Source: Mytilus edulis | Lineage: Eukaryota; Mollusca; Bivalvia; Mytilida; Mytilidae | Assembly (NCBI RefSeq): GCF_963676685.1 | Contig: NC_092351.1 | Coordinates: 39,546,733 to 39,610,732 of the forward strand | Direction of reading: 5' to 3' | DNA length: 64,000 nt | Shown: one piece after another, positions 54,388 through 64,000 of the stretch | Layout: each line of letters opens with the position of its first letter | Numbering within the stretch: the stretch's first letter is position 1 | Position numbers and translations under genes: made by a program | Notes under the pieces: generated by a model | The model's database searches: none | What the model was told of the DNA's origin: nothing | The model's input: the letters and a program-made list of their open reading frames with translations, nothing else

Positions 54388-54985
54388 AAGAGGGGCGAAA
54401 GATACCAGAGGGACAGTCAAACTCATAGATAGAAAATTAACTGACAAAGCCATGATTAACAAAGAAAAAGACAAACAGACAAATATTAGTACACAAGACA
54501 CAACATAGAAAAACAAAAGACTAAGCAACACGAACCCAACCAAAAACTGGGGGTTATCTCAGATGCTCCAGAAGGATAAGGAGATCCTGCTCCACATGTG
54601 GCAACCTTCGTGTTGGTAATGTTATTACAAACCCAGTAAATGGTCCAATTCGGTAGGTCACATCCGTGAAAAGGGAAGGGGATTGTACTTACGACATAAG
54701 GAACATATCCGAGATCATCTGTGAAACGGTTATTCCATAACGGTCAACCAACTCTTGATGGCGTCCGTACAATTTACGAAGGGATTATTTCAACTTCACT
54801 ATTTGGAACTCTTGTTAAAACATCGTTGTGAGCAGCAACCCTGTAAGGAAATCATAATAGGAAATATAAGCCCTGGAATAGCTTATGAATTGGGAGATAT
54901 ATACTCCTTATGCAGGCGCTGCTGGAATGTTGCTACATAGAAATGGAAAGTTCACAATTGGAGATCTGAAATCATCTCTTTTGTC
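54388..54985 (-). pseudogene. inverted, 5'-truncated RT retroelement copy
   Basis: The minus-strand counterpart of 49845-50525. The 3' tail starts 'aggggcgaaagataccagag', passes 'ctcagatgctccagaaggat' and reaches the coding end 'tcttgatggcgtccgtacaa' / 'ttgggagatatatactcctt'. The reading frame is broken. Confidence 0.7.
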
Positions 54986-54999
54986 GTAAAGTTTTGTTT

Positions 55000-56190
55000 T
55001 CAACAGACCGATATTTAGAAGATTAAAATCATTAGTCTTTTAACGGGATAAGTATAGATCTAATTATGAAACTCAAGTATCAAAGTTGTCTTTTTCTTCA
55101 AGTTGTTTGTTCGAAAGTCTAATTACTATAAAAAGATAAAAATAACCAAGTTGAATAGTTCAGAGTACATACGAATGATATGTTTGAGATTTAACAAACT
55201 TTTAAACTTTATTGTAAAATATCAATTTGTACCTTTTGTAAATACTAGTTTTTTTTTATTATGCAATTTAATATCAATAATTATACTCAAAGACGTTCTT
55301 GTTTTTAATGTAATTAGTTTTTTCTTCGATTTATCTATGATGAGTTTATTCTGAAATGAGAATATATATATTAGTCTGTATGCACATGTGATAATTGCAA
55401 TATTTAATCAGCAATGTCAACAATACTTAGAATTTGAACTTCACATCGGCCTATTTGTTTCATTCAGAAATCAATGCGTCTTAAAGGTCGTTTATACATA
55501 TTATTATACTTTATAGCCATATTCCCTTTACACAAATATACCGAAACAGACCATTTTCAGTTATTTTGATTTTCTGTTTGCTCTTTTAAAAATGATTAGT
55601 CTTTTCATAAACCCTTGAAATATGAGCGTCACTGATGAGTCGCTCGTCTGGAGTACTTAATTATAATCTTGGTACTTTTGATAACTACTTGAACCCTGTG
55701 TATTGGTGAGTTTTGGTAGGTTTAATGTGCCTTCATCTTCTTGGAAAAGTTTCTCAGATCGTCTCGAAAATTTTAGATCATTCATTTTAGTACGTATTTA
55801 TTTATTTTACTACAGCCTCTCTATGGCTAGGATACCACGTGAAATTGTAGATTACAGCAATAAAGGTTCATTTGTTCAGAATGTCATTACCTGATAGGTA
55901 CAGAAAAGAAAACGAATACCATATTACGTCAACATGGCACATTGAATTGATTTCAGTATATCGTTAACACAGAATTGATAAAAGATTTATAAAATTATTA
56001 AATTATCGTAATATCTCCATGAAGAGTTTAGTATTTGATATTGATTATTTCTAAGACGATTTCATTGCAATTGATATTCCTTCTTTTTTAGTGTAGTTTA
56101 TATTACATTTGAAGTTCCATATATATGTACTTTCTGTTAACTTTTGGAATTTCCTATTTTGATTTATTTTTTATCACATTTTATATACAA
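55000..56190. other. AT-rich intergenic stretch
   Basis: No exon recognised. A fragment of the 'cactgatgagtcgctcgtct' repeat is at 55622-55690. Confidence 0.45.
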
Positions 56191-56199
56191 CATTCAATA

Positions 56200-56745
56200 T
56201 TCGAACGAAAAAATATAATCACAAAAATACTGAACTACGACGAAAATTCAAAAAAGGAAAATCCGTAATCAAATTGCAAAATCTTAAGCTAAAACACATC
56301 CAGCGAATAGATAACAAACAAACAGATATAATAGTTAAAAATATCAAAAAAGGGGTACAGCAGTCAACATTGTTTTATAATCTCAATCACTATAAAAACA
56401 ACTATGTAACAAAGAAGGACAAAATGACATATAGATTAAGCATATTAGCAAAAATAATTGACACGAATACACAAATTATAACACATTGTTGACTGTTGTA
56501 TCCCTAATTTTGACTTGTTTACCCTTTATGTCTGTTTGTTTTGTTCACCTTTCGCCGTCAATTTAATGGATTTGATGCAACTGTCGTACAAGTGAGAGGT
56601 TTATCGCTATAAAACAAAGTTCAAAATCCACCATTTTCTACATAAGAAAATGCCTGTACCAAGTCAAGAATATGACAGTTATCCATTCGCTTCATGTGTT
56701 TAAGCTTTTGATTTTTGCCATTTGATTAGTACTTATATCTAGACA
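56200..56745. repeat. back-to-back copies of the 'aaaatcttaagctaaaacac' dispersed repeat
   Basis: A plus-oriented copy (about 56215-56420) faces an inverted copy (about 56500-56745: 'tgtcgtacaagtgagaggtt', 'cctgtaccaagtcaagaata'). Text such as 'agcagtcaacattgttttat' and 'aacattgttgactgttgtat' can pair, so the unit is a large imperfect inverted repeat. Confidence 0.5.
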
Positions 56746-57115
56746 TTGACTATGAGGGTCGGTTGAAAACAAAACTTTACGACAAAAGAGATGATTTCGG
56801 CTAACCAATTGTGAATTTTTATTTTCAGACCAAGAGTTCCGAATGGTGAAGTTGAAATCATCATTTTGTAAATTTTACGGACGCCATCATGGATTGGTAG
56901 ACCGTAATAGAATATGCGTTTGACAGATGATATCGGATATGTTCCGTATGTCGTAACTTCAATCCCGTTCCCTTTTCACGAATGTGACCTACCGAGTAAG
57001 ACTATTTACCGTCTTTGTAATAACATGAAAAACGCGACGGGTGTCAGGTTTTGAGCAGGATCTACCTGCCCTTCCGGGTCACCTGATATCATCCCCAGAT
57101 TTTGGTGCGGTTCGT
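56745..57115 (+). pseudogene. RT retroelement copy with internal deletion
   Basis: Contains 'tctagacattgactatgagg', 'aaaactttacgacaaaagag', then 'gaccaagagttccgaatggt', 'aattttacggacgccatcat' and the tail 'ttccgggtcacctgatatca'. It matches 49858-50350 but lacks the segment encoding SNIPVAPANGVYISQLIRY. Confidence 0.65.
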
Positions 57116-57560
57116 ATGGCTGTTGTACCCCTATTGTGACATTTTTACCTATTGTGTCTGTTTGTTTTGTTCACACATCGTTGTTAATATAACGGAATTT
57201 GATGCGGCTGTCATACAAGTGAGAGGGTTAGGGTTTAATCCACCATTTTCTAAATACGAAAATGCCTGTACCAAGTCAGAAATATGACAGTTGTTATCCA
57301 TTCGTTTGATGTGTTTGAGCTTTTGATTAGGGACTTTTGATTTTTCCTTGAAGATCAGTATTTTTGTGATTTTACAGTTTACCATAGTATACTTACACAA
57401 AGACGGGATGTGCAAGTACAGAGTCACGTCAAATGTGCACAAGAAACACAAAAAGGCATATAGACAAAGCACATTAGCAGAAATGAAAGACAAGAGTACA
57501 TTTTTTTTTGCAATATCATAAGAACGGGATGTTCAAATACAGAGCCACGTCATCTGTATT
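57110..57560 (-). repeat. dispersed repeat, inverted long copy
   Basis: Contains 'gcggctgtcatacaagtgag', 'tgcctgtaccaagtcagaaa' and 'agtcacgtcaaatgtgcaca', family of 38060-38835. Overlapping frames are not genes. Confidence 0.6.
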
Positions 57561-57599
57561 ATAGAGAAAAACACGAGTTTGTCATTACATTTAATATGC

Positions 57600-58260
57600 T
57601 TTTTTTTAAAGACGTTTTCTACATTTGATATTGAGTCTTCTCTATTTTCTTGACGTTTTTATCACTTTGCATGTCTTGTTCTTATGTAGTTTCAATCGCA
57701 ATTGATATTTCCTTTTTTTATAAACTTTTTATTTCATTTGATGTACATAATTCATATGAAATTTTTACTACTTTTGAAATTCTCCATTCCTATGATCTGT
57801 TTTATACATTTGATATTCTTTATTTTTAAGAGTTTTACTTTTACATTTCAGATTTACAATTCTTAGGACGTTTTAATATACTATATTCTTATTTATTATG
57901 AAGCTTTACTACATTTTATATTGCGTTTTCTTGTGAAATTTTTATAACGTTTGATTTTCTCTTTTTATTGGCGTAAATTACATTTTCTTATGTAAAAAAG
58001 TTTTTACTATATTTGATATTCCATATTTTTGTGTAGTTTGATTATAGTTGATGTTCCATATGCTTACAAACTATTTATTACATGCGATATACCCTATTCT
58101 TAAGACTTTCATGTATCAAATTTCAAATCCCCTGGTCAAGTTTTTATATTTCATTATCATTTTGTCTTGTAATGAAGGTTTTTTTTTCTATTTGATATTC
58201 TCTGCTTTTATGACGTTTAGGACTTGGTATTTCTTGTTATCATGATAATTGTTTAATCAA
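57600..58260. repeat. degenerate ~40-50-bp T-rich tandem repeat
   Basis: Variants of 'ttttactacatttgatattc' plus 'cttattcttatgaagt' recur many times, and again at about 58480-58640. The strand is strongly biased to T over A. Non-coding. Confidence 0.55.
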
Positions 58261-58639
58261 CTAAAGGAATAACAGCAATATAGTTCAAGATTTGCCATCA
58301 CCAATTGGCGATTTAACGGTCGAAAATGAAATTTTATTGGCGTTGCATAGCGGAGCCAGTAAAACGGATAATTTTGACTGTCAAATCAAAATTGATGAAT
58401 GCAGTTTTCCAAATAATCAGTACTGTTATTCCTTTCAACATGCATCACAAAAAGGGTGTACATTAGAGCTTTAGTGTATTTGATATCGACACTTATGACA
58501 TTTTTTTCATTATATATTCCTTATTATAATGATTTATTTTACATTTGATATTTCTTATTCTTTATAAGTTATAACATCTGTAATTTCCTTTTTCGCACAC
58601 ACAGTTTAATACATTTGTTGTTCTTTATTGTGATGACAT

Positions 58640-61500
58640 TTATCATAACATTATAACTCCTATTCTTCAAATGTAACACCAAAACTAATATCATATTTAT
58701 GAAATACTATTCCTAAATTCAGCGTTAATCATTGCTTTGCACCATCAATCATTTAATCTACCACCTAGGTTGGATATTCGACACACTTAAACGAATAAAT
58801 TAGGTGCAACTTGCTTATTTAAATAAGTGTTAAGATGTGACCATCCAGAAATTGTCGAAACCTTACACCAAGTTTACACCATGAGGAAAAATTGAAACTT
58901 TAGATAGCTTAACACCATAACGCAATGTATGTTTCACTCAAGTGTAATTCAACACTATCGTATCATATAAACTTGACTGAAAAGTGTTTTTTAAAGAATA
59001 TATTTTCTGTCGACATTTTAGTTTTAATTTCATAAAGATAGGTAGATTGTTATAACCGGTTCCAATACAATTTAGTTTGTTTAAATTTGTTTGTTCGGAA
59101 GCCATATATGGGATATATGTGTTGTGCATGGTCGACAGACTACTCACCAGAAAATCGACAAATAATTAATGCTGACGCTCAAGAGTGTTTGAAGTTTTAA
59201 GTCCATTAGGTTTAATATTCAAACACCAAAACATAATATAGGTTGTTTGTTTATTTTGTTTTTGTTTATTTTGTTTCTGGATCTGTGTTGATTTGACAAT
59301 TGTCCAACATATATCTAGATCTGACTTGTGTATCATATATGTTATAGTGTGTTAATTTTCATTTATGTAAAACACAGTCATGTATATATCAAAATCTGAT
59401 TTTGAAATGCCATTTTAAATTGGTTAACCGTCAGATTTTTCTTTGTCTGTTTGATTTCATGTTATAGATAGAAATGTATATACTAATCATCTGTTTTTAC
59501 CTGATATAAGAATGAGTGTTTGTGGATCGAATCATTTAATCAAATGATTTACCTTTGTTTTACTTTCAATGTTCATTTCCTTTTAATAACTGAACACGCA
59601 TAATTCATGCGTAATCCATCTCTAGCTAATGGGTTACATTGAACGTAATATGAAAACGGTTTCAATGAGATCGAAGTATTCACTTGCAAGTGAATAATTC
59701 ATCATCAATGTTTCCTAGCTCACTTTTTTTCATATCTCGTAGCCAGTGCCCTTTTTACGCAATAAGTAAGATAGATATGTTTAAAAACTCTTTATTTAAC
59801 TTGAATAGTATATGTAATAACAATAACTCGCCGAAGGATCGTTTATTTTCATATCAAATAACTCGAGTTGATATTAAGCGTAACATCCTAACTACATTGT
59901 TGTAATATGGGTGCTCTGAGTATCACATTACATTTTGTTCCGTAACATTTTGGCGGAAATGTTGAACACAATAAAACTTTGAAATATTTATGCGGAATAC
60001 AGACAAACTGTCAAAATTTATGTAAAAAAATGCACTAAATTTCCAATGTCTATACGGGCAATCAAATTCAACACCTCAAGCATATGAAGCTGAGATAAAT
60101 ACCTCTACAACAGGCCGACTAGATACAAACTCACAGTTAAACATTGTATCCGGGGCCTCATACAGGGTATATACTATATTATAAAGAATATCATAATTAT
60201 TGCATGGCATTCTGAACAAGATGTTATGAAGAGTAAATGTTTTTTTTTCATATACAATGTTGTCTAGAAGAGCTTGGATGTATGATAGCTATCTCACTTA
60301 TATATTGGATTCTCACTCGTTGTGAAACCTATAGTTTCCAACTATAGTAGTTTTTATTCTGAAACGGCGAATTTTTCCTGCCAATCCTATAGTGCAAACT
60401 TAGTTTTCCCAGTGTAGGTTATTTTTTGGTCTGTCTTTCGGTTATGGATTATCATGCTCCCAACTTGGTATCATTTTAGTGCTTGGTATATGAATGTGGT
60501 GAGTAAATGTCTCGTTGGAAGTGATACCAACCTTGAGTGAATGCCTCGTTAGTAATGATTAAATATAACCTCAGTTATATGACCGTTTTGAAGGAAAAAA
60601 AGAACAAAATTGGAAGAATTTTTAAAATAGATTTATTAAAACACTTTTTAAACCGTTAAAGTGGTACATTTTATAGTAGAAACATATTTATATCAGCAGT
60701 GTTGAAAGCCAATACTACCTGATGCATGATCTATGAACAATATCAATTTTAGATTAATTACAAGGCTATCTGTATTATGAAGACTCCCAAACAAACTGAA
60801 GAAAAGTTGATTATTGAATTAAAATATTGTAATGGTGTGGATTGGGGCATAATAAAGACGATTAACATAGTATTTAGCTTGCATCCCTCTAGAACCCCAA
60901 TCAGTTACAAACTTGTTGATGCTAAACAGCTTAATAAACAAGACATTTTGACATTAATTCCTTAAAACTTCTGTTTGTCAAATTGTGGACTAGCCATTTT
61001 AGACGACTGTAATGCAAGAATGCATTATATATAATATATAGATAAGTAAACGTGCAATGCCTCAAAAGTAAGTAAGTTAAAGAATTTGTTCTAGGATCCA
61101 ATATAACTAATAAAGAATAAAACGAATCAAATTGAAAAAGACAGTTATTATATATGTTCCTGTTTATCTTATTCCAAGGAAATATAGTAATGTATATCTA
61201 CATCTGTTTTATGTTTTGGTTAAATCCTAGTTATATGGTTTGCGTGAAATTCATTGCACTAAGAAAAAAAGAATTAGAATATTATTGTAGAGTTGATATG
61301 GTAAACACTCATCCGATCTCGTCATGATCTCGTTCTTGTACTCCGAAGTTTGGTATATTGAAGTGGTCTACTAGACTGGTAATCCTTGGATAATCTCCTG
61401 CACCACTACCTGAAGCAAATGAAACCACAATGATGTTAACGTAGATGAAAGTTTTGGTATGGAATGTCAGTTCCAGCGTACTAGATTACAAATCTGCTTT
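58640..61500. other. AT-rich stretch with no gene recognised
   Basis: Short frames only, no convincing splice-bordered exon and no clear repeat borders. Confidence 0.45.
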
Positions 61501-61540
61501 ACACACTGTTTACACTTTATTATTGTTTGTTTTTTTATGA

Positions 61541-61735
61541 ATATAAGACAAGAAGATGCATTATGATTGCTAATGAGACAACTCTCCACCAGACAACAAA
61601 TGATGTAGAAGGTTAGCAACTGTGGGTAACAGTATGGCCTTAAACGATGAACAAAACTCATACCGCATAACAAGCTATACAAGACGCCAAAATGACAAAT
61701 GTAAACAATTCAAACGAGACATTTTTTGGTCCACC
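61541..61735 (-). repeat. SINE-like dispersed repeat
   Basis: Contains 'gattgctaatgagacaactc', 'caaatgatgtagaaggttag', 'gatgaacaaaactcatacc' and 'gtaaacaattcaaacgagac', inverse-family order. Confidence 0.75.
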
Positions 61736-62369
61736 TTTACATCTCATATTTTTCAAGTATGACGGTTCTTTTCCGGTTTCAGTTCGGACGTAGTCTAAGA
61801 GATTAATTTATAATGGAAAATGTCAATCTTACACGTTTCGATCTTGAATTATAAACCAAAACAAATAAACTGCATATGATCATTTATTGCATTAGGTTTA
61901 TGAAGCATGGGTGAATAAAACTGACTATAGATTTTTTCATACGTATAAATCTGTTCCCCGAATACTTTGATGTTCTAAACATGTACTTGTTTTACAGATG
62001 TGATGAATGTTTAACTTGAACCTTCTTAACACAGATGATATATGAAATAAACTGATTTAGAAAGTAAAGAAGTAAACTATCGTTTTTTTTGCAGATTTAT
62101 ATCTACAACTTCAAAAACTAACAAATATAACGGGAAGATTGATCAGCTGTTCTAGAAAAAGAAATAGTCTAACTAGTACATGTATTAGTTTACCAGTATT
62201 TCTAGGCAAATCACTTAAGCTTGTCCTTAGAAATTCATTTACCAGTTATTGATAAAAAAAAACACGTTTACTCTCTCCCAAGTAAGCTTTCACAAAGAAA
62301 CTGGTAATTAAATGTTCAGTGATACCAAATTTACCAGTAGATTCTATTAGTGTAAAGTAACTTGAAAAA

Positions 62370-62500
62370 TATGTAGTATGCTAGCCAATGAAACAACTAT
62401 CTCACATAGTGCAAAGGAACAATAGGTGAACGTACGACCTTCAACAATGAAGAAAATCCATACTGTATTGTCACCTTTAAAAGGGTCCGACAAGATATGA
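62370..62500 (-). repeat. SINE-like dispersed repeat, diverged
   Basis: Contains 'gccaatgaaacaactatctc', 'acgaccttcaacaatgaaga' and 'ttaaaagggtccgacaagat'. Confidence 0.6.
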
Positions 62501-62575
62501 TAGAGATTTTGACTTGGTGTGTCTGACACGTTCAATACCATACAAATTCTTACTAATCATCTAAAATAAGCTTAC

Positions 62576-62869
62576 CATATTTTTCACAATTTGCAATCCC
62601 CTGTCTGAAGTAATACCAAAACCTTGATCTTTGGACCCACGACACACTCATTTTTGTAAAAGATTTTTTGGACACTCGTTTTATACATCTGGCTTCAAAG
62701 TCGTTCCATCCTATTCTGACTCTTTTCACTGTGAAGCCGACTGGGAACCTGCTTGTCTCAGATCGACATGATTTGACCTCGCCGTCGAATAATATCTTTA
62801 GGTCAAATCTATCTACATAGTACACTTTGTCTACTACATAGACATATACGTCGTCGAAAATGGAATCTT
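62576..62869 (-). CDS. internal exon of an unrecognised protein
   Basis: A 294-nt exon with a strong acceptor (tttttttacag|aa) and donor (atatg|gtaagc), phase 1 on both sides, 97 codons open. The peptide includes SIFDDVYVYVVDKVYYVDRF, KSCRSETSRFPVGFTVKRVR, IGWNDFEARCIKRV and a closing IANCEKYG, with three cysteines. Alternating hydrophobic strands suggest a beta-rich extracellular domain. I cannot place it in a family. The symmetrical phase-1 borders are typical of shuffled extracellular modules. Flanking exons are not evident; the upstream side is minisatellite. Confidence 0.6.
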
Positions 62870-63059
62870 CTGTAAAAAAAACAAACAAGATAGTTTAACA
62901 GATTGGACAGTTTTGCTAATTTACATGCGCCATGTATAAATGCGTTACAACCCGTACTCTGGGATCTCAAAACCATGCAAAACTGAGCTAAGTTGCTTTG
63001 GTGATCAGATAAAGTTCAAATTTAGACATGAGAGACATCTGTATGAGGGTAGCCAAATA

Positions 63060-63245
63060 TTAACTCATATGTCAAAAACAAACTGACAATGTCGTTGGGA
63101 AAAACAAAAAAAACGACGAAAAGATAAACAACAGTTCACAAAACACAATATAGAAAACTAAAGATAGTGCAACACAACCCAAACAAAACCCAGGTGTGAT
63201 CTAAGGTCCACAGTAAAGATAAGCAGATTCCTCTTAACATGCGAC
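63060..63245 (-). repeat. degraded RT-element 3' tail (inverted)
   Basis: Contains 'gtcaaaaacaaactgacaat', 'acacaatatagaaaactaaa' and 'ggtgtgatctaaggtccaca', a diverged match to 54430-54600. Confidence 0.5.
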
Positions 63246-63296
63246 CACATGTTTTATATTCGATTCTCAAAATGTCTTGTTAAAATGCAAGAGAAT

Positions 63297-64000
63297 CAAA
63301 CAACGGATCATTACACTAGATTATTAAGCAACGGCTCTCAACACTAAACAACCAAGCAACGGATCACTACACTAAACATTAAAGCAACGGATTACTACAC
63401 TAAACAACCAAGCAACGGATCACTACACTAAACATTAAAGCAACGGATCACTACACTAAACAATCAAGCAACGGCTCACTACACGTAACAATCAAGCAAC
63501 GGGTCACTACACTAAACAATCAAACAACGGCTCACTACACTAAACAATTAAGCAACGGGTCGCTACACTAAACAATCAAACAACAACTCTCTACATTAAA
63601 CAATCAAGCAACGGGTAACTACACTAAACAATCAAGCAACGGGTCGCTACACTAAATATTAAAGCAACGGATCACTACACTAAACAATCAAACAACGGAT
63701 CACTACACTAAACATTAAAGCAACGGGTCACTACACTAAACATTAAAGCAACGGATCACTACACTAAACAACCAAACAACGTCTCACTTCACTAAACAAG
63801 TAAGCAACGGCTCACTACACTAAACATTAAAGCAACGGATCACTACACTAAACAATTAAGCAACGGATCTCTACACTTAACAATCAAACAACGGCTCACT
63901 ACACTAAAAAATCAAGCAACGGCTCACTACACAAAACAATCATGCAACGGCTCTCTACACTAAACAATCAAGCAACGGCTCTCTACACTAAACAATCAAG
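63297..64000. repeat. 28-bp minisatellite, about 25 units, continues past window end
   Basis: Unit agcaacggatcactacacta + aacaatca, period 28, with two main subtypes (aacatta and aacaatca linkers; ggatcac, ggctcac and ggctctc variants). Repeats are contiguous with no spacers. Not coding. Confidence 0.9.

Noticed and set aside
57149-57493. 114-codon minus-strand frame
   Set aside because: It overlaps a dispersed repeat present in many copies and has no recognisable domain.
58292-58474. 60-codon frame with three cysteines
   Set aside because: Too short, no signal peptide or splice support, and embedded in AT-rich repeat surroundings.
63297-64000. CRISPR-like array
   Set aside because: The 28-bp units are contiguous with no unique spacers, and the genome is eukaryotic; it is a minisatellite.

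Overview
The window is eukaryotic, AT-rich, intron-rich nuclear DNA. It is most probably from a marine mussel (Mytilus or a close bivalve). Three things point there: exons of 70-800 nt with GT/AG borders and consistent phases; secreted or innate-immunity-type domains that are expanded in bivalves (CUB, PAN/Apple plus C-type lectin, DZIP3-like HEPN, TRIM-type beta-propeller); and a dense set of short dispersed repeats of the kind common in mussel genomes. No prokaryotic operon, rRNA, standalone tRNA or CRISPR locus is visible. All recognisable genes lie on the minus strand.

Layout. (1) 127-12554: a secreted multi-CUB protein, 14 phase-consistent exons (674 codons), from a signal-peptide exon at 12503-12554 to a sixth CUB domain that runs off the left edge. 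Its introns hold several repeats and elements, including a pearl-like element with five 161-bp units and a CAAT-flanked MITE. (2) 12795-22800: mostly mobile DNA, with a 780-bp MITE with TTA target duplication, a Helitron-type element, a 5-bp-TSD MITE and SINE-like copies. One orphan exon follows at 22817-22957. (3) 24001-24877: a foldback element with perfect 76-bp terminal inverted repeats. (4) 26587-27584: the last exon of a TRIM-like beta-propeller protein, broken by a 181-bp MITE. (5) 29558-31442: a two-exon gene with a DZIP3-like HEPN domain. (6) 33953-34198: a possible secreted lectin-type first exon. (7) 36035-36907: a tRNA-derived SINE split by a 630-bp MITE. (8) 39234-43981 and 49310-52740: two complete tandem PAN plus C-type-lectin genes of three exons each. 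An intron of the first holds a 33-bp minisatellite that is split by a Helitron. (9) 53000-62000: mostly truncated reverse-transcriptase retroelements, SINE-like copies and AT-rich degenerate repeats. (10) 62576-62869: one well-bordered exon of an unrecognised Cys-containing protein. (11) 63297-64000: a 28-bp minisatellite running off the right edge.

The genes look like independent loci rather than one pathway. The shared theme is extracellular recognition (CUB, C-type lectin) and intracellular defence-type scaffolds (HEPN, TRIM propeller). The most informative structural signals are nested insertions whose ends and target duplications can be read to the base.
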